From contig OX578277.1 of the NCBI GenBank assembly GCA_951217055.1, forward strand, positions 65,690,388 through 65,754,387: a DNA stretch of 64,000 nt, written 5' to 3'. Within the stretch, counting starts at the first letter, position 1. Every line of letters starts with the position of its first letter. Source of the stretch: Gerris lacustris (taxonomy: Eukaryota > Arthropoda > Insecta > Hemiptera > Gerridae). The notes below the pieces were generated by a model. The model saw nothing but the letters and a program-made list of their open reading frames with translations. It made no database searches and was not told where the DNA came from. Both the position numbers and the translations under genes were made by a program. Below, one piece after another: positions 24,701-36,208 of this stretch.

Positions 24701-26588
24701 ATTAGCGATTTTTTGAAGAAAATTAAGCTATTGCAATAACTTTTTTTTGCAATAAAATTTTCTCCATGGAAATCCGTTGTAGACCATTCTTAATCGATTC
24801 CTGAAATTTAACACTTGTTTTATATATGTATGTATATATGTGTCACTCCAGACGATATCTCACGCTAGGATGCACTTAAAAGTTCAAACAAATTTTAAAA
24901 TGTCAATAATATCAAAAGAAAGGATGAGTTCGTTGGCCAACATTTTTGGAGTTTATTTAGGGGTCAAATATTGACAATTTAGGGTCAAAAGTAGCATAAA
25001 AACGTATTTTTCCATTACGACATGCATCTTGAAGGGTATATACTATTTTTTCTTTTGTACCCCGTACCCTTGTGTATCAAATTGTTTTTCACACATCCAA
25101 ATTCTAAACCAAAATTTTCCTATATTATCATAAGCCAATAATACGCAGATTTCTTTAAAAATTCGCTCATTAAGTCATGTTTCACGACTGATTTTTTTTA
25201 TATATATAAACATGATCTGATAATGTTTATACATGAGGAATTTTGTGTAGTATTTTTGAAAGCTGAGAATTATGATTAAAAAGTAACCTTTCTATTTAAG
25301 AATATCAAGTATTATTAATTCACTTAATAACTTTTCCTTCTAAAGAAAATTAAGAGGGTTTTGAGTTAGAAGAGACTAATTTCCAAGTATATTGTAAGCT
25401 GCGGGACTGAATGTTTAGGGAATTCACTAACTTCCATAAATCTTCTATGACGTATCTATTTTAAGCTTCTTAAAAGGTTGTTGACATTCATTATGAGACC
25501 CTGGACTTTCCATTCATAAATTTCCCAGACATTGAATTGAACCGACATCACTTTTCAAACACCAAAAGATAACTTATATTATGTTAGAAAATATAATTCA
25601 TTTAACACAAATAGTCTTATTATATAAAATTAAGCCATTTTTCATTATTTTATTATGATTCAATTAATAATATGGAAAAACTTCGTACGTATTTTAAAAT
25701 CATCATAATCACCTGAGTGACAAATTTGTTAAGAGTGTAATTAATATGAGAGAGTTAGTTTCTTTAACGGTTGCTAACTTAAAATTTAATGTAATTAATA
25801 TATTACAAATTATATATTTGTAATCAAGCTACAATATAATATTGTTCGATCAATAATCAGAGATCTGTTACAACAATTTCAATGATGGTAATGGCTATAA
25901 TTTTCTATTAGGATTTAAGAATATGACTTTTTTTACTTCTCACCTTAAGCTTCTTTTCTACAGCATCTCGATTTAAAAAAAAACTAACTTAATATTTGAT
26001 AATGAACTAGCTTTTCGCCTTTTGTCGAAATTTTAATGTTAAGACTTTTTTTTACCTCTATTATAAAATATTAGCCTTCCATACTATAATTGAAATGAAA
26101 AATTGATTCCTTTGGAAAATTAAAGGCATTAGATAATACCTCGATTTAAGAACTATTCATTCCTGGGGAACCATAGCTACGATTTTTTACAAATTTCATA
26201 GTAATATTATAACATAGTTTTATAGAACGATTAATGTAATCTTTATTCCAAGCTTATAACTCATATAACAGTTCCTCATAGATATCTATGTTAAAATATT
26301 AGGTAACTACTTGTTTACGTAAACATGATTTTTCTAAGTAGGGTTTTATTTGCATTTATGCATATAATACTTGTAAACAAGATTTCTACTCCTTTTCTTT
26401 GTCATTGTACAAATCTTCTATTATTCAAAGCATTTCATTCTTATTGCATTCTAATTTATTAGTGTTTAAAAAAATTTGTTTAACTGTTAAATTAATGATT
26501 TCTACAATTTTATAAGAATTATTAGGGGGTTAAATGTCTAAAATATTTAGTTATGTGGTTGTATATTTGTACTGCCTGTTGTATATTT

Positions 26589-26592
<4 letters not shown>
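21795..26592. other. AT-rich intergenic stretch with small palindromes
   Basis: Contains an inverted repeat at about 22690-22730 (GCATTGCAATTTAAT and AATTAAATTGCAATG) and a 14-bp-stem palindrome at 23026-23056 (TTTATTTTTGAGTT and its exact complement). A 60- and a 72-codon frame overlap on opposite strands at 23636-23880, with no recognisable domain. Nothing else supported. Confidence 0.5.

Positions 26593-26669
<77 letters not shown>
26593..26669. repeat. (TA)n microsatellite, 77 bp
   Basis: Uninterrupted TA dinucleotides; produces a meaningless Ile-Tyr repeat in one frame. Confidence 0.98.
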
Positions 26670-26674
<5 letters not shown>

Positions 26675-27540
26675 GCTTAGTTCTTATTTGGACCATGATG
26701 ATTATTTGTATATAGAATCGATTTATATCAATTTTCTAATATTTTTGGACGTCGTTCCCTGTATAATTTACCTTTTAACTAAAAGTTCAAAATTGTACCC
26801 TTTGTAATAGTTCAGCGTGTTGTGTGGATCCTTAAGGGCAATACAAAAACTCTCATTTGGCAACGACAAGCCATTTTCAAACCTAGAAATAAAATTTTAT
26901 TTAGAAGACCATAATAATACATTGCTTTAAGAAGTTTACTTGACTAGTATTCAAAAAGTACCTGTAAACAGATTTAATGAGGATCGTTATGGTAGTGAGT
27001 AATAATTGTGTCAGTAATACATGGAACATACATCGTTCCTTCGTCAAAACAGTTTTCATAAAATTAACGTCTCCTCACTCGTGGTCTGAACAAGTTGTAC
27101 GCAATTGCGTACATCTTTAAGAAGTAGGTAATTTTGAATGAAACTTTAGTAGGTACGTTAAATTGATTAAATAAACTTTTACGTACGGATAAATACTTAA
27201 TAACATCAATGTATTTAAGCATTCACGTTTAATAAGTCATAGTTTTAGCACTTTAATAAATCATATTTGACCAAGGCTTTCAACTCTGTGGAGGTCAAAG
27301 AGGGCAACACGTCAGAGAGATGTTCAATGTGTTCATATCGTACATCTAATGTTTTTCACCTGCAGAAAGGAAGGCATCAAGGTAGTTTACCTTCCGATTG
27401 GAACTCTCTCAATGTCATTGAGTCATTGCTTACAGTCTTAAGATATTACAAGGTTTTGAGAATAACTAATTTCTTTGTTTTGAACGAGATTTGAAATACA
27501 TTTCTCGTATAAAATAAAGCTCTTTAGCAAAATCATTAAA
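26670..27540. other. Intergenic stretch
   Basis: A 75-codon plus-strand frame (27267-27494) is less AT-biased than its surroundings, but I see no domain or homology in it. Not called as a gene. Confidence 0.45.
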
Positions 27541-27770
27541 TTGTTAATCTGCAGTAAAAATATTTTTAGTTTAGAGGTTGTTTGTTTTAAACAAAATAAA
27601 CTTAAAATTAAAATTGACTAGTTTACTAGAGTATATTGTTAATCTGCGGTATAAATGTTTGAAGTTTAGAGGTGTTAGAGAATAACTAAGTTGTTTGTTT
27701 TAAACAATATTTTTTAAACAAAATAATCCTAAAATAAAAATTGATGTGTATATTGTTAAACTGTAGTAAC
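27541..27770 (+). repeat. Degenerate tandem repeat, 95-117 bp unit
   Basis: Units start TTGTTAATCTGC at 27541 and 27636, with a third partial start (TTGTTAAACTG) at 27753. Each contains TTTAGAGGT, TTGTTTGTTTTAAAC and AAAATTAAAATTGA-type blocks. The spacing difference is due to an extra GAGAATAACTAAG segment in unit 2. Confidence 0.7.
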
Positions 27771-30700
27771 TAACATTCATGGTGCATCATCAATTTGCTT
27801 GACGTCTATAAATTGATGAATCCTTTCTTCAATTCCGCTTCCAAGGTTTGAACGACAGTTGTAATTAGAATAGATGCAGGTTTAGGTGCCAAAACATATT
27901 ATCCTCTAAAAGGGAAGGGATTTGACAAATCGAGTTTCTTAAAATGAACGTGCAATTGTTATTCCTTTTTTGTTTTGAGTCAATATTTTACGCACAATAT
28001 TGGCCAACTCAGTATGAGTTACTCATTAAAAAAGAAATATATATATATATACATATTCTGAAGATAACTTTGATTTAATTTGTAGTTATAATTATTAAAG
28101 TAATAAAAAACAATATTTATATATATATTAAACTTCATTATAAATTTAAAGTTACAAATAAATCAAATCAAAAGACGTAATGTAATGACTAGTACAAATA
28201 GATAAGTACAAAAATGCACTTCAGAGTGACCTTGTAGAAAACACTTGACCTATTAGATATATTTAAATACGAATTAACTTTATCGATTACTTTTGAATCT
28301 GTATCGATTGCTTTATTTAATACTCTAGTATTCAATATATAAATACATCTTAATATACTCTTAAAAATAGATAAATAAATTGTTTAAAATATCTTGAAAA
28401 AATCCATTATAGTTATTTATTGTATAATGATTAAATTTGAAGTATTATTATAGGACTAGAGATTATAGATAAGACAAAATACTAGAGAATTCTACCAGAA
28501 TCATTTTGATAACATTTATATCTAGTTATCATATTTTTTTAAAATTTAATTAAGGTAAATGAAGAAATTTAATTATTTCTTATTTAGTATACATAGCTTT
28601 TGTTAGTGTATAAACTTTTTTATACATTAACAAAATTGATTTTATCGATCAAAATAATAATTTATTTATAAATCCTAAGATAATTTAGTTTTTTTTTTAA
28701 CCGAGATTTACACTATAGTAAATAAAATAGTATTACTAGTTATAGATCCTCGACTGTATTTTTCTCAAAGTGTGATACCGACTCATAATTATATAGCTTT
28801 TGTTCAATAACCAAACAAGGTCTTCAGACAGAATGTCTTTTCGGCTGTTCTATAATGTAGCCTTCTTCAAATTAATTGAAGGTTGTTGGTATGACTTCAA
28901 ATGTGCATAAATGTAGAGACTGGCAATAATATTCAGTGTCCGAGGTAAGGGAACATCCCTTACCTTGCAACCTCCAACTTTTTTTTCAATTTATTTGGTA
29001 TAAACATTTATTATATGAGTAAATTTTCTTTCTTACTTGATATTTTAGAATATTTGAATACTATTTTTTTGGTCTTTGATTATTTATTTTCGAGGAAAGG
29101 CTGAGCTGCTTTAAATCCGTTACACAATGCTATTAAGATATACTCAAGTCGTTGCTCCAAGAGAAATGAATGTAGTCTTATGTAATCAACTCTTTCATTT
29201 TCTCCAAAGTGTAAAAACCACTAAGAGATATTCTCAACGTTAAAAACTTGTTTTTTAACTACTTCCTTTATATTTTATTTCTTAACGAGTAGTAGAGTGT
29301 TTTCTGTTCCTTTTTTTTGTATGATTAATATTTTTCTTTAAAAATTATTTATTATTCTGCTCCTATATTACACTTATCTACTTTCTTTTAAAATTGGCAA
29401 CGATTTTAAAATCTTGTTCTTAATAATAATATAAATTAATTGATTTTGCTATGTTACGTACAACAGAAATAAGGAAATATTCACACGGTGCTTTCTGTTG
29501 ATTTGCAATTATATTTAAAATTTCAGTTTTTTAAAAAAATAACAGAATAAGTATGCAAAAATAGTGTATTATCAATGTTCGAAAGAGAAACTATATCTAT
29601 ATTTCGATCAAAAATTTGTGAAAACTCTCTTATTTTTACCGAGTTAACGAACCCTCAAGCTTGGCTTCAAACTGATTGCTTTTGTCACTCGTTATATATA
29701 CCCAGCCAACATCATAAATCACTTAATCCTAAATAAACTCTCGCCATCATAAGTTAGCCGAACAACAAAAAATCTTAATAAAATAATTTGGACAACTAAA
29801 TCTGCTGGATTAACCTTTCATGCCTAATTGTCGCTGTCGTGTCCTTAAATCGTTTCATTTTTTCTCAAAACTTTTTTTCCCTTATACCAAAAATTATTTT
29901 CGTTACTTTTTTTTAAGTATTAATAATTAGTAAGTAATAGTTCAGTTTGAAAGATAAGTTACTCAAATTTAATTTCCCATAAACACAGAATAGGAATTTG
30001 TTAAGAAATATTTATTATTTTTATTTATTTTATTAATGTTTTTCAACGCGTCTACAATGCATTATTATCCTTTATACTTCTCTGATGTAAATAATTTCAT
30101 TCTTCCTTTTTCTAATTAAAATTAATAGATTTTTTAAAAAATTGATTTCTTGGTGCATGTTCGTTTCTTGTATTCACTCTCATCCTCTCTGCATTTATAT
30201 CTCAATTTGTTAATAAATCATCATAAATAAAACTTTGTGCCATTCTCTTCTATTAATACTGTTCTATATTAAATTTCGATATGCTAGAAATTATGGCTAG
30301 GGGTGGGGGGGGGGAGGGCTTAGTTGAAGTTGTAGAATTTATATGATTTGTACAATACAAAATAAATAAGTTAAATAATAATTATAATAAAGTAATAATA
30401 ATTATAAAATAAATTAATAAAAATAAAATAAAATTACATTTAAAAAACTTAATTACGTTAATAACTTACAACTAAGAAAATATAGAAAATAACGAGCCGC
30501 GCCTTTCTTTCAGGTGTATTTTGTAAAGTAATTATTTAATTTTCTTTCATTTTCAAGTGCGACCTGATATTTTTAAAAATAAAGCTATAATAATTTCTTT
30601 AATATCAAAATCTTCTTGTAATTTAAAAAATATATAGTTCGCGTTAACGTTTTTACTTTTCATTACTAGGTATTAAGGAAACGATAAACAATCAATAAAT

Positions 30701-31690
30701 TTTTTATTGAAGTGGCATTTGCTTTGACCAAAATACATATTTTAGTGTCCTATATAAGACAAAAGATTTATAGAGTAGAAAAAAAATCCTGGCGATTTTA
30801 TTTTTCTTCTGATTTGACTGTTACTTGTTTTTTTACTGTTACTGTTCTTTGAAAATTGTTAAAACAGCTAAACTTCTACTAAATTATAATGATTGCATAA
30901 CAATTATTTTGTATGAAAAAAATATACTTTGTTTCTTGTACTATTTTCCTTTCTAAAATTACAAATTGATAGAGTTAAATGTACTACTATTTATTTATTT
31001 TTTTTTTTTATAAAAACTATAGTTGTTATGTAACTATTATAATTTAGTGAATATTTTGTTGAGAGCTGTATTTCAGTGAAATTTGAAAAAAATAGATCGT
31101 CAGGACTGAAATCAATGTAATTTTTCCTCCTCTACAAAATCTTTCCTATTGTTAGTTGGGTCTCAAATGTGTCCTGAAGTTGAGATAATCTGGAATATCC
31201 CTTTGTTTCAATTACATTCGTGATTTTTCGCAAATTTCAACATGCTATATCTGGGCCAATTTATAACCTTTTTGGACGAAACAGAAAATAAATCGCATGT
31301 ATTTGTTGTGCTATACATTTGAACTCATTATAATTGAATTTAGAGCTCACTTCGAGATAATTTGCAACAACCCCATTGCCCAAATGTATCTTCACATTAT
31401 TTCATTTAAGCATAAATTTTTCAATATAAAAAGTCTATTTTTACTGCACCATAAGTAAATCATTTGTTGAGGCCCAACAGAAAAATATTGTCATTTCAAT
31501 TTTTTAAACAATGTTCTGGCCTGGCCGAAAATGGTGAAAATTGATTGTAAATAGTAGGAAGAACAAATGCTGATATTTTATTATTGGCCAAAAATAAAAA
31601 AATGATCACTTCCATATAAAACGTATTTGTGTTTAAAAAAATAAATTGCAAAATATTTTTTAATTTCCATTAGAGTGTTTTTAAATTGTT
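27771..31690. other. AT-rich intergenic stretch with hairpins
   Basis: Contains a palindrome at 28599-28637 (TTTTGTTAGTGTATAAA with a near-complement), a short hairpin at 28946-28966 (GGTAAGGGA, loop ACA, TCCCTTACC), a (TA)n patch at 28037-28051 and a G-rich run at 30298-30318. From about 31080 to 31690 the sequence is less AT-biased but not recognised. Confidence 0.45.
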
Positions 31691-31696
31691 TAAATA

Positions 31697-32664
31697 TACA
31701 GCGCGGGCTCACAAAACGCACTTTTTTGAACACTTATAGCTCAGCTTCTGTAATAGATATAGAGATATGGGGTTTGCCGGTTCTGAAAACTACATTTTTC
31801 TACTTTAAATCATATCTATTACTTAACAAACTATTGGGTGAAAGCCATAAAATTTCGGTTTGAAATAGGGTCTTAAAAAAAAAATGCCGGGTAGTTTTAA
31901 TAAAATAAATATACTCGTATTTAAAAAATAAATGTTTAACAAAATTACAAAAAAAAAACACTAATGTATATTTAAAATTTACTTGTTATATGGTTTAATA
32001 TGTCCTCTTGTTCATTTACGGTAGCCTGCACTCTCCTTCTCTAGTGGGATATGGCCCCAGCAATAGTTAATTGACGCATATCATCCCAGGCACGAAGAAT
32101 CCTCTTTCGAAGTTCATCAACGTCCTTTACTCTGCCTCTCATGTGCACTCTTTGTTCTAAACAACCCCAGACAGAGCAATTAATTGAATTTAGATCTGGA
32201 CTGCTGGGTGGTCACTCGTTTGGCTGAATGTAGTCTGGGCAATTGATTCTCTTGCAAGTATCGAATTGTTTGCAAGGAGCGATGACACGGGGCACCATCT
32301 TGCATAAACGAGTAATTTGGCATTCGATCTTCAATTTCAGGCAACATTGTGCTTCAGACAACACATCTTCAATGTTTGCTAACACTGAGGGACTCCTCTT
32401 ACTTACCTACATTGAACCCCCACTCCACCATATGGTTATTTATTCTATCAAAACTGTAGTACCAGAAAACGATTACTACTCGGACAACGAATTTTTTAAG
32501 ACCCTAATTCAAACCGTGGCTTTCAACCAATAGTTGGTTAAGTTATAGATATGAAATTTTAAAGTAGAAGAATGAAGTTTTCAGACTCCGCAAACCCCAT
32601 ATCTCTATCCCCAGTAGCTGAGCTATAAGTGTTAAAAAAGTGCGGTTTTTTGGCCCACCCAGTA
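31697..32664 (-). mobile_element. Degenerate Tc1/mariner-type transposon
   Basis: Terminal inverted repeats of about 200 bp (31697-31890 and about 32480-32664) begin TATACNGNGNGGGC and end in TA, the Tc1/mariner target. Between them lies a broken minus-strand transposase (32045-32400). The copy is about 970 bp, shorter than an autonomous 1.3-kb mariner, so the N-terminal DNA-binding part is largely missing. Both flanks read TAAATA, which may extend the apparent symmetry by chance. Confidence 0.8.
32045..32400 (-). pseudogene. Mariner-type transposase fragment, inactive
   Basis: On the minus strand one frame encodes a MQDGAPCH block, the second catalytic Asp motif of the DDE/D domain, followed by about 25 residues. 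After a frameshift comes SPDLN, which carries the third catalytic Asp, and then VWGCLEQRV and a C-terminal AWDDMRQL helix ending at a TAG. The first catalytic Asp region and the helix-turn-helix domain are absent. At least one frameshift separates the two motifs. In life this enzyme would cut and paste the element at TA sites; this copy cannot. Confidence 0.8.
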
Positions 32665-32670
32665 TATTTA

Positions 32671-35260
32671 AATTGCTTCCTACTAAAATCTGAACTGAGA
32701 GATGCTGTAATATCTTGGCATTGTCTTAGAGAACTTAGAGTGTTTTTTATTTCTCGCTTCACGGAAATCAGCTGATTATAATTTATTTTAAATAATTTAA
32801 TATTGTGGCACATTGTAATCGTATGTATGTAAATGTTCTGTAGTTTGCAAATACTTCTGTCAGCTGCATTACTTCATACAGGTTGTGAAAAAAGTAATAT
32901 ACAAATTTCACCTTAAGACTTTTAATTTTACATGCACATAAGAAAAATGTTATAATTTAGGTTTATGGTTTTATAATAATTTTATTTTTATTTATTAAAC
33001 ATTTTGCTCTTTAATTATTTATTTTATAGCATGTTTTTAGCAAGTTTTAATCATTTAATTGGTTTAATGGTTCATCTTTAAACAGTGTTAAATAAAATGT
33101 ATAATGGTCAAAACAGGTTTATCCTAAACATTTACTAATTTGATTTACTAATAAACTAATCGGGTTTACTATTATTTATTACAATAAACCTATATTATTT
33201 TAGTTTAAATATGAGTGTTTAATTTGAAATTAATAATCAAAGATTTTTTCTTTAAAAATCAGTTTACTTTTAAATAATTCATTCTCTAGATTTACCTTTC
33301 CTGCCACTACACTCCTACTCAAATATTAGCCTTCGATTTAATAAGTATATTGAAACGTCGAGAAAGATACTAATACTAGAACGAAGTTAAATACCTTATT
33401 CTTAAAATGAATTATCCAATATTTAATATCTTATAAATTAAAACCCTCAGAACAAAAAATACGTTTTTTTTAAATAATTATGGTCTTTTCGATGTATTTA
33501 TATGTTTTTAGTCCGGTTCCGTGGCAAAAAAATACTTTATCAGAAGTTTGTTTATGTGTTTTGAGAATATCAGACCCATAGGTAGTAAGCTTTTTAACAT
33601 TTTAAAAACACCATCAAGAGGGTCCTACTTAAACAATACAGTGTGGCCTACGGACCCTCGCTGTATGCTGACTAGCACACACTTGACCTGTTTATAATTT
33701 ATAATGTCAACGATTGCTTATCTAAATTTAATTTGTTAGGTTTATACGGAATACACCCCAAAGTTGGAGCTAAAATTCATTTTTCGATTTTGCCTCAGGG
33801 TATGATTTTTCTGAACATGTATACCAAATCTCATCATATCGGCCCTGTAAAAAAGGATCAGTTAATTGTTGAAAATTGTGATTATAAATTCCACCAATTT
33901 ACAACCTGCCCCGACCCACTTATGGTCTATACAGAACTTTAATTCACTTTAAAATATAGACTACTATGGTTAATCTATTATCTAGTTTGTAATTTTTTTT
34001 CTCTTTCAGTTTCATTCTCTACGAGCAAATTCAACAAACTCTCTTTAAAAAAAAACTTTCTAGTTAGTTTTGTTTAAAAATCTCTTTTTTTTCTCTTTAT
34101 AATATCCAAATGAGATTCGTGTTAAAAAAGTAAAAATATTCGTGTATAAAAGTAAAAATAAATAAATAAAATTATTCACTGATGGTTACCTGCCTTTTTC
34201 CAATATTCATTTTAGTATAAATAAATTATTATTTAGGAGCCGAGCAGGGTAGAGTGAATGCAGCTTATTTTTTACTCCCCCTTTCACTAAGAAGGATGAG
34301 TTAATGAGTGAGTGGCGTGGGAAGAATGTAGTTACAAATATTTCCAATATAATAATTACAAGTTTATTTCTAAATAAGGCCATAGATTTTTTGTTTTTTT
34401 AATTTGATTTAACTTGTTTTCCTTATTTAATTTAAAATTAAAGTAATTTTCATTTTTTTAACCAATCAAATGTATTTATTATATGTAATTTTCCCTAAAG
34501 TAATTGATTTATTAATACATTATTTATTTTAACTTATACAAAATTTTATTGCGTATAATTCCATTATTTTTTATTTCTTCAGGTTTCTTTCATTAGTTCT
34601 TCCTATGTGACAATGATATTTGACTTTATCTAGATCTAACTTACATAATAGGATTTATTATCAGATTTCAACAACAATATATTCTAATTAGTAAATTCAT
34701 TTTTTAATAAAAATATTTGCATGATTTTTATAGCTTTTAGGTGTAAATAGTCAGCAATCTTTTGAATTTATTTTGTTTAGCCCTACCTTCTAAACTGTTG
34801 ATAAAACCTGATATAGTTTTAATAATTCCCAATATTTTTAAATGTATTATATTTAGTCGCTTATCTTCGACATTGGTATTTGTTTTTTATTTAGACTGGT
34901 AAAATAAAATTGAATTAAAAAATATCTTCTTCAAAGAATCGTTGTACTCAAAATATTGCAGAGCAACAAATATATCTTAAATTTAAAATAATATTATATA
35001 CCTTGGTATATGTATTTTTTTAAACCTACAGGACATTCATTTTATGTTTTAATATAAATAAGTAAATACTTATCAAATAAATATTGTATTCCAATGACTG
35101 TAAATGTAGTTCTTTATTTTGATACCGCCAGTCTGATTCTCTAAACAAACTCCAGATGTTACGATTAACCACTCTATTTTGTTTACTGTGATTTTGCCTA
35201 TGAACGCCTGTACAGTAATTCGTTCAGGTCGTTCACTGTCGGGTATTTTTTTTTTTAAAT
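32671..35260. other. AT-rich intergenic stretch upstream of HR3
   Basis: Contains a short fragment (about 33775-33870, minus orientation) of the repeat family with the CTGAACATG...ACCAAAT...TCGGCCC layout that is better preserved at 48100-48370 and 42490-42760. Otherwise nothing recognised. Confidence 0.5.
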
Positions 35261-35272
35261 AGTTGACCTTAT
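35258..35272 (-). promoter_or_regulatory. Possible ROR/HR3-type half-site upstream of HR3
   Basis: Plus-strand AGTTGACCTTATAAGG reads CCTTATAAGGTCAACT on the other strand: an AT-rich run before AGGTCA, the layout bound by ROR-class receptors as monomers. It lies about 940 bp before the HR3 start codon, so it could serve autoregulation. A single hexamer match is weak evidence. Confidence 0.25.
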
Positions 35273-35681
35273 AAGGCTACTGTGGTTAATGACCGTTAAC
35301 ACAAATATTTTTATTTAAAAAAGGAAAACTGCAAATAAGTACAGTAGAGTGGTTTATTATTAGTTTAACTTATAATTATGTATATCGCAACTTTTACATG
35401 GATTCATATTTTGAATTAGGTGAACGATGTGTAATAATATAAATTATAAAAATATATTCGTCACTATTTGTGATATCTACGAAATTATAGTACATATTTG
35501 TACAATATGCATTTGTACAAATATTTGTATATTAAAGTTGTTTAAATTACAGTAAACTGTTAAGGTAAAACCCGTTAGCGGTTATTGTTGTATCTGTTAG
35601 ATACTGTAGTCCGCTATCTACAAACTAAAACCACGTTGGTTTACATTAAGTGGTTTACCTATCGGTAAATTTAGTCACAAT

Positions 35682-35689
35682 TATATAAA
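35682..35689 (+). promoter_or_regulatory. Candidate TATA box for HR3
   Basis: TATATAAA at 35682-35689, followed by TTCATTTTTTC about 10-20 bases later, which contains an arthropod-initiator-like TCATT. If used, transcription would start near 35700-35715 and the 5' leader would be about 500 nt before any splicing. In this AT-rich DNA a TATA match alone is not decisive. Confidence 0.35.
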
Positions 35690-35723
35690 AACCAATCTTT
35701 CATTTTTTCTTTAAAAAGAACAG

Positions 35724-35828
35724 GTACAAGCTTTATTATGATTTTAATTCTTACATTTCGTTCAGCCTATAAAAATATTATTCATATAATTTACATTTGC
35801 TATATAATTTGTGTTTTTTTCTGTTTAG
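35724..35828 (+). other. Candidate 5' UTR intron of HR3
   Basis: Donor AACAG|GTACAAG at 35723/35724, and an acceptor with a good pyrimidine tract (GTGTTTTTTTCTGTTTAG) ending at 35828. The intron would be 105 nt and would remove an upstream ATG frame starting at 35738. Predicted from splice consensus only. Confidence 0.35.
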
Positions 35829-36208
35829 GATGTAAGCTAAAAATGAAGATAGGAAGGATTTTAATTGATTGTTATTTATTTCCAATAAAGTTACCGAAAG
35901 TAGGGGACTGTAAAGAAGAACACCCTGTGTCTGTGTTGTAGCTGGAAGGAAGTTCTTAAATCGAGATTTGTTTTTCTAAGCCACATTTGCCTATGTGAAA
36001 AAGAAAGTGCCTTGATAAATAGCAGCAAGACGTTTGGCGTTTAAAAATTATTACCGATGGTGAACTTAAAGTGATATAAAGGAACTTAAATAATGCGACA
36101 CAGAACTAGAAACAGAATGGATACAACGTGAAGAAAAGTGTGTTGCGGTGTTGTTAACGACTGTTGTTGATGTGTTTTTGTAAATATTTAAGTGTTACTT
36201 GTTAAACG

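Noticed and set aside
26553..26807. 84-codon frame with Ile-Tyr repeats
   Set aside because: Translation of a TA microsatellite.
32243..32533. 96-codon plus-strand frame and 62-codon frame at 31675-31863
   Set aside because: They are on the wrong strand of the mariner relic or within its inverted repeats.
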